DNA of 64,000 nt, taken from Lates calcarifer (lineage: Eukaryota; Chordata; Actinopteri; Centropomidae). The translations under genes were made by a program, and so were the position numbers. Below are positions 49,601-59,098 of this stretch, one piece after another. The notes below the pieces were generated by a model that made no database searches, had not been told where the DNA came from, and saw only the letters and a program-made list of their open reading frames with translations. The stretch spans positions 3,916,071 through 3,980,070 of the forward strand of contig NC_066836.1 in the NCBI RefSeq assembly GCF_001640805.2, given 5' to 3'. Every line of letters starts with the position of its first letter. Within the stretch, counting starts at the first letter, position 1.

Positions 49601-51160
49601 CAGAAAATAAAATTAAAAAGAAGAAGAAGAAGGTTAAAGATGTGGAAGAGGAGGAGAGAGAGGCAGGAGGAGCAGTAGAGGAGGAGGAGGAGAAGGTGGA
49701 GAATCCTGAGATAACAGAGGAGAAAAAGAAGAAGAAGAAAAAGAGGAAAAAGGATGGAGGACTGGAGAAGGAGGTGGCACAGTCTGATGAAACGCCAGCA
49801 GGGGGCGACAAAGACACAGAAAATAAACCAAATGCAACAGGTAGAAAGAAAAGTCAAAAAATCTGTTTCCTCTTTTACCAGAAATTAGCTGATGTGTTTA
49901 GTGATTTATACATTTTCTCCTTTTTGTTCCAGCAGATGGAGACTCCTCTCTGATCTCCTCAACCAAAAAGAAACGTCTCAGGAAGAAACTCAGCCTGAAG
50001 AAGAGACTGAAGCTCAGGAAAGACGAGATGAAGATGAAGAAGAGGAAGAACAGCAAATTCCCTGCAGGACAGACTGAGACCACAGGCAGAAAGAAGTGAG
50101 TAGACATTTTTTAGACAGTTATTGTTGTTTTTGTGGTTTAAAAAATGCAGACTGTGTATTAATAAGTTCACATTTTTCAGACAAAAACAGATGGAAGAAG
50201 TAGCGGAGGAGACGCCTCAGCGAAAACCAACCAAACGACCCAACCCCGCTCGAACCCTGGAGTACAACGACACGCCAAAGAAGAAAATTAAAACGGAGCA
50301 GGAGGAGAATTCCTCAAAGGAAAACCAACCTCCAAAGACGAAACCAAAGAAGAAGAAGAAGAAGAAGAAGGGACAGGTGGAGGAGGGGGGTGAAAGCAGT
50401 GCGGTGAGCGACCTGAGCTCCGAGCATCTTGAAGTGGTCTCGTCGAAGAAGAAGAAAAAGAAGAGGATGAAGGTTGATGGAGGCGAGGAGATGACAGGAA
50501 ATTCAACTCCAGTCCCTGCGAACGAGGACACACCCACAAAGAAGAAGAGTAAGAGGCTTCATGTTTCAGCTGCAGCTAATTTTTCAGAGCCCAGGAAGAC
50601 TGTCTAAAAATCAAAGCTATAGCTTCATAAATTATTTAACTATTTTGAAATGTTTGACGTCATCTCCATCGTAGTTAAATGTTTCACTCATACATATTTT
50701 GGTCACAATTGTTAAATTACAAAATGTAAGAAATAAATCTGAAATTGGCTCCAAAAGTCAGGTATTTGTTGACTTTAACTTGAAGAGCTACAACACTGAG
50801 CTGCAGCCTCTAAAAAAACACACACAAACTTGACTTTGTACTGATTTTCATGTTTTATTTTTGCAGAGAAGAACAGGCTAAAGGAGAAACTTGAGGAGAC
50901 AGAAGCTCCAGATGTTAAGACTCCTACAGCTGTTTCTACGGTACGACCAAACATTAATCTGACTCCCAGTAACAAAACTTACATGAGATGTTAAATCTGC
51001 AAATGTTTTTAAATCTTGTTTGATGAATATATTATTATTTTTATGATAAAATTTGACCATGAATAACTGCAAAAGCACTTTCTGCAAATGATTACAACAT
51101 TTTTTGTCCTGATATTTCCAGAAAAAGAAAAGCTCCAAAAAGAAGATTTTCTCAGATTAA
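38626..51160 (+). CDS. tcof1: Treacle (treacle ribosome biogenesis factor 1), 14 coding exons
   Basis: Nucleolar phosphoprotein that recruits RNA polymerase I/UBF and supports rRNA synthesis. Exons: 38626-38730, 40051-40106, 41990-42162, 42243-42448, 43952-44161, 45338-45448, 45699-45789, 47985-48052, 48202-48271, 49157-49840, 49933-50095, 50181-50548, 50867-50940, 51122-51160. They sum to 2418 nt, 805 residues. The N-terminus LLLLIYRHLKVNGYKKAAKV, then LHDIYTGW, is a LisH motif close to human treacle (LIYHHLLRAGY, LLDIYTHW) and less like NOLC1. The middle is acidic and Ser-rich (SDSEEE, SGSDSSDCEE). The last 400 residues alternate poly-Lys and poly-Glu, like treacle's Lys-rich nucleolar tail. 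Human treacle is much longer, with many more Ser/acidic repeats. The neighbouring arsi in divergent orientation supports the call. Confidence 0.87.
39160..39320. repeat. AT-rich dispersed repeat copy
   Basis: GATTAGTCGATTAATAAATG and TTGATAATTGATTAATCAGT place it in the same family as 36885-37125, in tcof1 intron 1. Confidence 0.55.
40051..40106 (+). CDS. tcof1: tcof1 exon 2: LHDIYTGWMK
   Basis: Acceptor GTGTAG, donor GTAAGT, 56 nt, ends in phase 2. Encodes VETPEESSNLHDIYTGWM, completing the LisH-type region. Confidence 0.9.
40196..40550. mobile_element. Foldback element, copy 1
   Basis: Arms at about 40221-40313 and 40446-40540 are reverse complements. The left arm has AGTAAGATCCTTTTTGTTTA and the right arm TAAACAAAAAGGTTCTTACT. 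The arms also share the CAGACTCCATTAACAAAAAC type sequence. The middle carries GTGGTGGAAGAAGTATTCAG. The left end starts ACAGAGAT; the right end is diverged. It lies in tcof1 intron 2. Confidence 0.8.
40572..40631. repeat. (GT)30 microsatellite
   Basis: An uninterrupted run of about 30 GT dinucleotides in tcof1 intron 2, next to the foldback element. Confidence 0.95.
41400..41795. repeat. Interspersed repeat with internal 18-bp palindrome
   Basis: Contains CACGTCCCAAAGG, GGATTCAGATGTGG, GTCATGTTCATGAA and ACATGGTGCATTAA in the order I recall for a common fish repeat. The end CCTAATAAACTGCTCAGTGA is typical of that family. The palindrome at 41562-41602 lies inside it. Confidence 0.65.
41990..42162 (+). 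CDS. tcof1: tcof1 exon 3: acidic segment
   Basis: Acceptor TTGTAG, donor GTAAAA, ends in phase 1. Encodes KLCSLAQHTKQETDDSDMLK, then a poly-Glu run and DDEDTKPPP. Confidence 0.9.
42243..42448 (+). CDS. tcof1: tcof1 exon 4: SDSEEED and poly-Lys
   Basis: Acceptor GTCAG, donor GTGAGC. Encodes DKDSDKDSSDSEEEDKKKKK, a treacle-like CK2-type acidic Ser cluster followed by a basic run. 68 full codons after one split codon. Confidence 0.88.
42815..43000. repeat. AT-rich dispersed repeat copy, inverted
   Basis: ATAATTGATTCATCAGTTTT at the left and GGTGATTAATCAAGAAAATA at the right. It appears in the opposite orientation to 52715-53000, in tcof1 intron 4. Confidence 0.5.
43690..43810. repeat. Interspersed repeat fragment (GATGAAACTTGGGACAGACA)
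   Basis: TTTGATGAAACTTGGGACAG, ACATTCATGGTTCCCAGAGG and ATTAATCCTGCAAATCCC match, from memory, a common fish repeat. It sits just before tcof1 exon 5. Confidence 0.55.
43952..44161 (+). CDS. tcof1: tcof1 exon 5: SSGSDSSDCEE repeat-like unit
   Basis: Acceptor TTTCAG, donor GTTAGT, exactly 70 codons in phase 0. Encodes GAAAKATNGAESSGSDSSDC, then an acidic Ser/Gln-rich stretch. The size and SGSDSSD core resemble one treacle repeat exon. Confidence 0.88.
44860..45060. repeat. Interspersed repeat fragments, two partial units
   Basis: GTCCAGACTGAAATATTTCA, CAACTATTTAATGATTGCTA and TGAAACTTTTACAGACTTTG are followed by a second, more degraded GAAATATTTCAGCGTCTAAC unit. It is the same family as 43690-43810. 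Confidence 0.55.
45338..45448 (+). CDS. tcof1: tcof1 exon 6
   Basis: Acceptor CCTCAG, donor GTGCAG, 37 codons in phase 0. Encodes EAETVMDASNAADETSASEQ and EATEEEGSAAE, acidic low complexity. Confidence 0.85.
45699..45789 (+). CDS. tcof1: tcof1 exon 7
   Basis: Acceptor CTGCAG, donor GTACGA, ends in phase 1. Encodes KCTQAEPTSSDLTAEETNEQ and PAESEAPPPS. Confidence 0.83.
47985..48052 (+). CDS. tcof1: tcof1 exon 8: LDSEKPKEEEDDVEE
   Basis: Acceptor TTCCAG, donor GTACCA. The frame is open only if joined in phase 1, which fits exon 7 directly. Encodes DLDSEKPKEEEDDVEE and a poly-Glu run. Confidence 0.8.
48202..48271 (+). CDS. tcof1: tcof1 exon 9
   Basis: Acceptor ACTCAG, donor GTAACA, ends in phase 1. 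Encodes VSENQTEVSTAPGDTDDPPV. Confidence 0.78.
49157..49840 (+). CDS. tcof1: tcof1 exon 10: large Lys/Glu-rich exon with poly-Gln
   Basis: Acceptor TTGTAG, donor GTAGAA, 684 nt. Starts EKATVAAAADQTDPDDSIIL and alternates KKKKKK and EEEE blocks, with seven Gln followed by seven Glu near the middle. Candidate nuclear or nucleolar targeting segment. Confidence 0.92.
49933..50095 (+). CDS. tcof1: tcof1 exon 11: basic segment
   Basis: The tandem acceptor CCAGCAG allows a start at 49933 or 49936, giving AlaAsp or Asp at the join. Encodes KKKRLRKKLSLKKRLKLRKD, strongly basic. Donor GTGAGT, ends in phase 2. Confidence 0.87.
50181..50548 (+). CDS. tcof1: tcof1 exon 12: Lys-rich tail
   Basis: Acceptor TTTCAG, donor GTAAGA, ends in phase 1. 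Encodes RKPTKRPNPARTLEYNDTPK, KPKKKKKKKKGQVEE and DTPTKKK. Reading on past the donor reaches a stop within about 20 codons, so the splice is favoured. Confidence 0.88.
50867..50940 (+). CDS. tcof1: tcof1 exon 13
   Basis: Acceptor TTGCAG, donor GTACGA. Encodes KKNRLKEKLEETEAPDVKTP and TAVST, ends in phase 0. Confidence 0.83.
51122..51160 (+). CDS. tcof1: tcof1 terminal coding exon
   Basis: Acceptor TTCCAG. Encodes KKKSSKKKIFSD and a TAA stop. A GTAAGT five bases after the stop could start a 3' UTR intron. Confidence 0.82.
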   Translation, partial: KKKSSKKKIFSD

Positions 51161-51311
51161 ATCTGGGTAAGTAGCTACTCAAGGTTTTCACTACATTTAT
51201 TTCCTTTCTTTCCAATATTTAAATCAGAATACCACCACCCGTTGTTGCCATGAGGTTGCTGGACAACCAGCCAAGAGATAGATTTTACACTTTGGGTTTT
51301 GTTTAAATAAA
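51161..51311 (+). terminator. tcof1: Candidate tcof1 3' UTR and poly(A) signal
   Basis: AATAAA at 51306-51311, about 150 nt after the stop; a second AATAAA is at 51776-51781. If the GTAAGT just after the stop is used, the true 3' end would be further right. Confidence 0.4.
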
Positions 51312-52714
51312 GATATAAAGTTATAATTAGTTCATTTTCAGACGTGCTGGAAGGTGGATTTTGTTAGCTTTGGGTTGCTAACTGGCTGCTGATTGTAGCT
51401 GCATATTTTATAGACACGAGTAAGTGTAAGAGTCCTTTACACTAGTATGGATGTTAAAGAGTACGTCCACTAGAGGGCAGCTCAGAGTCAAAAGTCAAAA
51501 AAACAACAAACATGGCGACGTCTGCGACATGTGGACGGAGCAAAAGCATCGAGTATTAATGAAGTATAATAGTATTGAGTACTGAGAACTGATATTCATG
51601 GATCATCTCTATGATTAAAAAACATTTGCAGAGATGAACGTTTTTTTAAGCTCAGCTCAAACTTTAGTGCTTCCTCAGGGAGTTTCTCTTCTCAGGAAAT
51701 GGTTCACAATAAAAACAAAATCATAAAACCACAGTAAAGCACAATAGAAAATGTTAATGATCGCCTCAGAAGTCAAATAAAAAGTTAATACGGTTCAACT
51801 AAGGCAAAATAAAAAGTGTCTGTTAACATTAAAGCCTGTCCTTCATTCAATTTAAGCACTGGGCTCCATTTTGCTTTAGTGTTGACTAATGAGGGTTTTC
51901 TGATTTGTGTTTTTCTGATCAGATGTCAGTGGAGGGGGGATGATTGTATCTTGGACCTGAAAGACCCAGAATTAACAGGACAATCTGCATGACGTTAGTG
52001 CCTTTAACTCCTGATTCTTCAATTTGAGATGAAAGAATTTTCTCTTCTAAGAAACAGAGAGAGATTTCTGAGGGAACGTCAGTGTTTTCAGTCACATTTT
52101 ACTTTTGTTTTTGGTCTAAAACTGTGAAAACTAAACTAACTATGGAAGCAGAATGGCCAAATTTAAAATTATTTTTTAATACCATTATATAAGATAAGAA
52201 AGGTTAAATTATCTCATTATCTCAAGAAATCTGCCTTTTATTTTCTTACATTAATGAGATAAATTACTCTTAATCTCTAAATAATGGCATTAAAAAATAA
52301 TGGCAGTTCTGAGCCTCCATAACTAACTCATACACCTTCAGTTTCTACATATTTACAATTTACAATTCTTTATCAGATTGAAACTTTAATTATACAGCTT
52401 TTTTATGGCAGATCTGCTCTCAAGGTAAAATTTAACCAACATAACTGCGATATTTGAAATAATAATGAGAAATGAGAACTTCTCGTAGCCGTGACCTCCT
52501 TTTTTTCCTTTTCCTTTTTTTACTATTGTACCAAACATTAACAACATTTTTTTTTTTCCTTTCTCTTGACCTTGTATGCAATAATAATAAAAATAATAAA
52601 ATAAATAAATAATATGAGTCACAGTTGAAGTGGGAATGGTGGAAATGTTAATATTGCATTTGGCCATCTTGAAATTTCAATCAGTTATTCAGTTCTAGTT
52701 GCACTCAGCTCTAC

Positions 52715-53000
52715 ATTGCTTCTCTATTAGTTTAATTATCGATTAATCAATCGACAGAGAATGAATCAGAAATTATTTTGATAATTGAGGTTTAACCGTC
52801 TGGGTGTTTAACTGTAATTTTTCAAGCAAAAAATTCAAACATTTGCTGGTTTAATGTGATAATTTGATGCTTTTCTTGGTTCTTTGGACTGTAGGTGAAA
52901 TAAAATGAGCAGAACATGATCTCTGGCTTTGAGAAATTATAGTAAAACAACTTTTTTCCCCCAAAAGCAGCTGAACAAGAACTTCACCTTTAGACAAAAT
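52715..53000. repeat. AT-rich dispersed repeat, fullest copy
   Basis: ATTATCGATTAATCAATCGA, ATTATTTTGATAATTGAGG, CAAACATTTGCTGGTTTAAT and TTCTTTGGACTGTAGGTGAA. It serves as the reference copy for the other fragments. A further copy follows at about 53045-53200. Confidence 0.6.
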
Positions 53001-55030
53001 GGTTTAAATTGTTCAGATTTTGATTTAAATCAAGAACTATTTGATTAACTACAGTGCTGCAACTAATGATTATCTTTGCTATCAATCTGTTGATTGCTTT
53101 TTCTAAAAAGATAAAAGATATTTGATAATTTCATTTTCAAACTGAATATTTAGCAGTGAAGTGAAAACATTTGAAGGTCACATCTGATTAATCATATAAG
53201 AACTTAACAGATGATCAAAAGAAAATTTGGTTGCAAACATTTCTGATGAATTAAGACGTCCGAGCAGGAATTTGACTCTTGGATTTCAATTAGCTTGAAA
53301 TAAGATGTTTAATAAATGTTGAGGTTCGATACTCAGCCTGACTTATTTCAGCTCTGCCTTAGAGAAACATTTGTATAATTAAAGCTACAATCTTCATCTC
53401 AGCAACAGTGATAGAAATTCTTACTTTCTTACCGTTGTCTTCCTGCCGGTTCGACAGATGAGCTTTGTGTCGGGAACAAGCTGTGAAACATTTCAGAACA
53501 GGTCGTGTTTGAGCAACAACGTCAGAGAATATTATGATGGGAGGATCTTCGTAGTTAGAGTCTATTTCTGAGCTTTTTTAGTTTTGTTGTTTCACTAACT
53601 CCTGTTGCATAAGATGTGATTTTCCTTTTCTTCCTCTGTCGGTCATAAAACTGTGAAGTTCTGTGTTTTTTTTATTTGGAAACTGTTTTGTTTACTGTGT
53701 TCTGTTGTTTGCACCATTTTTCTTAACAAATCCCATGAGCTATTAACTATGCACCTGATTAAATGTTGTTGTTAGAGGGGAGATATTTACACGTTTCACT
53801 ACCTGGATGTTCCTGAGAAGCAACATGTTCACGTCTCTGTAGGACACAGAAAAAGAAAATAAATCAATCTCTCCAGCAGCTTTAATTTGACTGTTTTACT
53901 TTCATGCTGTTGCACTCACATCGTATAGGATTTACTGTAACTACCGAGTCTGATTAGAAATTAAACACAACTTTTATTTAGCAGTTTATTACAACCAACT
54001 AAAACAGCTCAAAGGAAAACTTTCTGTCTTTCATTAAAAGACAGAAACAGAAGTTTAGTACCTGGAGTTTTGTCCGGTCCTGAGAGGATTTCATGGTGAG
54101 TTCAGGGGAAAATTTCTCCGTGCTCGAGCAGTTTTCCCGCTGGGTGCAGTGGTTCGGTTTCTCCTGTGAACAAACTGAAAATCACCTTTGACCTCAAGTT
54201 TTTAATCATTGTAAAGAAAATAACCACCAACAGCATTATTCCTTACATGTATACTTTATAAGTGTGGTCTCATTTTACTCACTTTAACTTCAACAAACTT
54301 TTCACAAACTTTTTTATTGAACTGATTTTCTGTGATTTTCTTCTCTGTAATAAAAGACACCTACACAGACACAAAGTCCAGCACAATTACAGCGCGACAC
54401 TCTTGTCTGGACCTGATCCAGGAATGGTAACAGCAGACAGGATGTTCTCAGCTCTGATTATATATAATTATAGAACTGATGCAGCAGGAAAGTGGCCGTA
54501 ATGACATCAGGGGCATTTTATACTTCTTTTATAAAGTTATGTTCAGTGTGTGGAGAAGAAAGTTTTCTTCAAAGCTTCACAACAATAAAAACCAGGAGAA
54601 AAAACTAAAACTTAGGTACTGGAAAACTCCTGTAGCTTTATATTTTGGGTAGTTTGTTCAGTTTTTTTTCTACTTTGTTCTTTATGTCTTTTTATCCGTC
54701 CTGTAAAAAACTTTGTAACTGCTTTTCTGGGGAAAAAAGTTAGTTAAGTTAATGGAAAATAAGACTTTGCACAACTGTAGCTTAAATTGACACCTTCTAA
54801 AATGCTTTTGTTACAAGTTTCAATGAGGGAAAACAGCATTTTCAAAGCTTTAAGGTGATTGATAATTCTGTAAAATACTATGGAATGAAAGAAATGTCAA
54901 TCACACTGGAAATCTTTCCTTTGAACACCTGAAAACCTCACCTTGATAACTCACCTAGGGCGTCAACAATTTATTATTTTCTTGACTTATTCATCAGCTC
55001 GACTAATTGATTAATCCTTTCCTCATTCCT

Positions 55031-55403
55031 ACAGAGATTGACTTTTTTTATTAAAGAGTAAGATCTTGCTTTGTCGCTCTGTTCAAAGCCACCAGACTCC
55101 ATTGACAAAAGCTGTAATTTTACCTCGCAGAACACTGGAGTTGCTGGACTGCCGCTGTCTTGATCGGTTGTTAGTTTGTGATATTGTGTGGTAGTTTTAA
55201 TTAAGTAAAGGATGTGAATACTTCTTCCACCACTGAAAGTCACACAATAACAAACCAAACAATCGAGACAGCAATAGATTAGCAGCTCCTGTGTTGTGCT
55301 CGGTAAAATTGCTGTTTTTGTCAATGGAGTCTGGTAGGGACACGATGACAGTTTCTGATTAAACAAAAAGGATCTTACTCTGTTAAAAAAGGTTTATCTC
55401 TGT
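55031..55403. mobile_element. Foldback element, copy 2 (more complete)
   Basis: Ends ACAGAGATTGACTTTTTTTA and, in reverse complement, ACAGAGATAAACCTTTTTTA. Inside are AGTAAGATCTTGC and, in reverse complement, AGTAAGATCCTTTTTGTTTA. It shares CAGACTCCATTGACAAAAGC and GCAGAACACTGGAG words with copy 1 at 40196-40550. There is no ORF of transposase type. Confidence 0.8.
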
Positions 55404-58400
55404 AGCAGTCCTACACATAATATTGTCAAACAATTAAAACAATAATCTGAAACATACCTCAGTTTATGTTGTCACTTAAGTTGCTCCAAATTGTGATTTA
55501 TTGTAGTTTTGAATGATTTGAAAACACTGAACCCCTCTGCATTGAGGTGCTGTAAAGTCTGCCAAGCTCCATTAAAGTGCAAATCTATGTAATCTAACAC
55601 TCATTTTTCCCTCACTGAGACAAATGAGAGATTATCCACGTGAATGATTTTTGGTGCAAAAAACCAATTATGTGTAATTACAGGAAAAGATTAATTACAG
55701 CAGAGATAACAGCACTAAAAAAAAACAAAAAAACACCGTCGTATCATGGCCAGGAGAGATTTACTGTTGAACACGGAGCAATCTGAAGACTTTCAGCTTA
55801 AAGCAGCGCTAATTTAGCAGACCAATGTATTTTTCATCTGTGTAAGCATTCCCTGAGGTGACTGGAAACAGCACAAATAGATTTTTTTTCTTTCTCTTGA
55901 ATATTTTGCCACTGTTATATCCAGGTAATGAAAATGTGCTCTCACAATGAACCTTTTTACTGCAGCTTCTACAGCACAGTAAATATGTTGTGTGGGTGGA
56001 CTTTCTACGTTTCTTATGAATATTCATGGTGCACTATTTCACTGATGACTTTGTGTGGAGAAAACTTGTGTGGATTCATTGTTTCATGATAGAGACTAGT
56101 GAAGAAGCTCGAAGCAGCACAGTGGTCTGCTTGATTTAAATGACCATATGGTAAAAAATGTAAAAAAAAATCATCACATACGACCTTTAAACTCGGGGGT
56201 GTACGCTGACATTCATCTAATTATATCTAATTTGGGGCGACTAGACGACCAGGCCGTCATTAAAAGACAGAAACAGAAAAATCACTCGACCATTAGCTTG
56301 TAGGTCACATCCAGCAAAACAACATCAAAGTTAGAAACCTGGACGTCAGTCAAGAAGAAGAAAAAGAGGGTGGTTTAGATGTAATTACAGCTGTAAGCAG
56401 AAGTCTGGTCTACTGTCATGAGTTCAGAAAATAATGCCACTCCTCAACCCTAACCTCAAGACAGACACAGAGTGTTTGGTCCTGATAAACACATTGATTA
56501 AGTCCGGAGGTTCTGATTACACTAAATATTGAACTTTATTTTAGTGTTTTATTCAATCTTCCAGGGGATGACACTCAGGCTGCCAGTACAGTATTATATC
56601 TGTTTAATTTTAGGTTTCTAATGTTAAACCAGGCAGGAGAACGTCATAATGACACCCTCTTTTTAATTTTAAAGTTTACACTATCAATGAGTTTTAGAAA
56701 AAAGCCTCCTGTGCAGCCTCAGGCCTGTTGTTTATTTTCAAACACCATGTGGGTTTTGATGAGAAAAAGAGCGTAATTTTCTAAATTCCTGGTGGGATTC
56801 TTTAAATCCGGTGCCAATTTAATGGAGCTGGGGCTGGAGGCTGATTACAGCGCAGGTTAAGACCACCACTTTTTTTAAAAAAAAGCAGTTGCATCCACTA
56901 AAGAGCTGTGCACTCTCACATTAGACATGTAAAACTGGTAATTATAGCCGTTCGCTGCTCTTTGTCTGTCACAGCTTCTAGTACAGGCATGAATAAGTGC
57001 AAAACTTTATATAGAAAGCACAGAAGGTCAAGCATGCGCTGAAACAATTAGCGGTAACATCTAACTGATGCATCTGTGTGCATTGTGCACAGATGTTTAG
57101 AGATGTTCACCTTCAGCAGCAACAACATATTCAACTCATCTACAAACCAAACGAGTCGGTGTCTGCTGGAGTGAAACAAAGCGCCAGCAACAGCAGAGCT
57201 GTAATAACCGGCTGTAATTAAAGCTCATTTCACGCCGCTGCAGTTTGTGATGATGCACACGCGGAGCTATTTGTCAAAATTAGTTGAGATGCTCAGACAC
57301 ACATCACCCCTGTCAATCAACGCACAACCTTTCTGACCACTGATCAGCAACACTGATGCTGATGCAAGCTGCATGAAACAAGTTCACTGTTCACGCAGTC
57401 TGGGTCATATTTTTGTAGATAAATCACTGGCTTGGTGTCAAGTTGATAAATATTTTGAGAGCGCTCACGGTGTGCTCCATCTAATGGAGAAATAATCATG
57501 TAATTATCAATTAACCAAATGGTTAGCATTCATAATTTTCTCACGAGTGTATAAACTGAAACAACTTAATAAAACCTTTGATCACAAACTTCATTTTAAC
57601 TGTTTTCCTCGCTATATTTAACCTCCTAAGACCTGAGCGTTGGTTTTGTGTTGCCATATCAAGTAACAAATGTTATTGAGCATTAAAAACAAGTTTACAG
57701 AAGTAAACAGATTTAAAGAAGCTCATCATACTTTATATGATTGTCTTTATGTGTTGCCTTGATTTTTCTGTAAAGTATAAACAGGAACAAGAGCAGATAT
57801 GATGACGACTGGTGCTTAAAAGATCCCAAAGAAACAGGAAAAAACTTTATATCTGATAACAAGTTGATTTCAAAAAGCTGCAGAACCAAGAATTAACAGC
57901 TGTGAATGACGTGAATACTCTCTTGTAGCCAACGCTCGTGAGCCTTTTCTTTGCAATGAACCTTTTCCTCTTCTTTCTCTGATGGAAGAAAAGGACACAG
58001 CATTCACAGATAATGCTGCACAGCTTCATTTCGATTTGTTACCTGTAAAAAACCTGAATTTTTGTCTCTGAGTGACAGGAGAGGTGCATCGACTCATGAT
58101 CTGCAGCACCTCTATTTTTTTTACACCTCTGCAAGACTTTCTTTCCTCCATTCTTTTATTATGACCCGCTGACCTCTCGGTAGAAGCAGGAAGATGCACA
58201 GCCCCTTCAGTTTTTATATGTGTGCAGTTTTATTCTGATTCTAAGACCCCAGCAGAGTTATAGATTTTCCAGCATAGAGCAGCGTTAGTGTGTGTGTGAG
58301 GACAGATCCCTGCTGAGGTTTGTCCCAGTGATTTGTTTGTCCTGCTGAATGAGTTTGCTGCCTGTCATTAAAGCAGCCAAGCAGAGAGAAACAGCCCGTC

Positions 58401-58744
58401 TGTCATGAAGCTCCTCTGTGGCTTCGCTGAGTTCAGCTTCCCCCCTCTCTCTCTGTCTGCCTCTGTCTATATCTGCCTGTGTTTGTCTCTGTCCCTCTCT
58501 GCGCTCGCCTCGTCCATCATGTTGCAGACAGGACCTCTCCATCTGCATTTTGGGCGTTTAGCTGATGCTGTCATCTTGAGCAGGTAAAATCATCTTCACC
58601 GCTGTGAAAAGTGCTAAAGTTGCTGCTTTTCCAACATTAAAGGCAGAAAAAGACTGAACTTTAACAAAGCTTTAACACAAGTGGAGCTTACACAGGAAAT
58701 TTGACTTTCACTGTCCTGCAGTATACTTAATATATACCTAGCTT

Positions 58745-59098
58745 CCAGTTTATTAGGTACACCTGATAGGCCCTGCCATGAAGGTTGTAATGTTCAGGTG
58801 CTGACTGAGCTGTATGATCATTTTGGAGGATGTAGTTTGCTGTTGCTGCTGTTGAACTGCATTACATTATACTGACGTGTAACAGTATGAGGTGCAGCCA
58901 CTAAACTTCCACATAAAGCACGAGTAGATGTTTAAAATATGTCATGAATGCTGTGTTGTTATACAAATATCATAGGAACTATCAAACAGTGATAAAACAC
59001 ACATTGGATTAATCTCAGATCGATTTAAAAAATTCCTAATTTAGGTCACATGGTTATACATTCACATTATAACCTTCATAACACACCTAATAAACCGG
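58745..59098. mobile_element. MITE-like element with GTTTATTAGGT termini
   Basis: Left end CCAGTTTATTAGGTACACC and right end, in reverse complement, CCGGTTTATTAGGTGTGTT. They match at 13 of the first 14 positions. About 354 bp with no ORF. The related end CCTAATAAACTG occurs at about 41772. Confidence 0.65.

Noticed and set aside
49221..49857. Minus-strand Phe/Ser/Leu-rich frames
   Set aside because: Antisense shadows of the Lys/Glu codons of tcof1 exon 10 (AAG/GAG reading as CTT/CTC).
38626..51160. NOLC1 (Nopp140) instead of treacle
   Set aside because: Both have a LisH motif and Lys/Ser acidic repeats. However, the LisH sequence (LIYRHLKVNGY...LHDIYTGW) is nearer treacle, and the neighbouring arsi gene matches the human ARSI-TCOF1 pair.
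58405..58587. Short frame starting MKLLCGFAEF, signal-peptide-like
   Set aside because: It is driven by a CT-rich microsatellite-like run. There is no downstream exon and no conserved residues.
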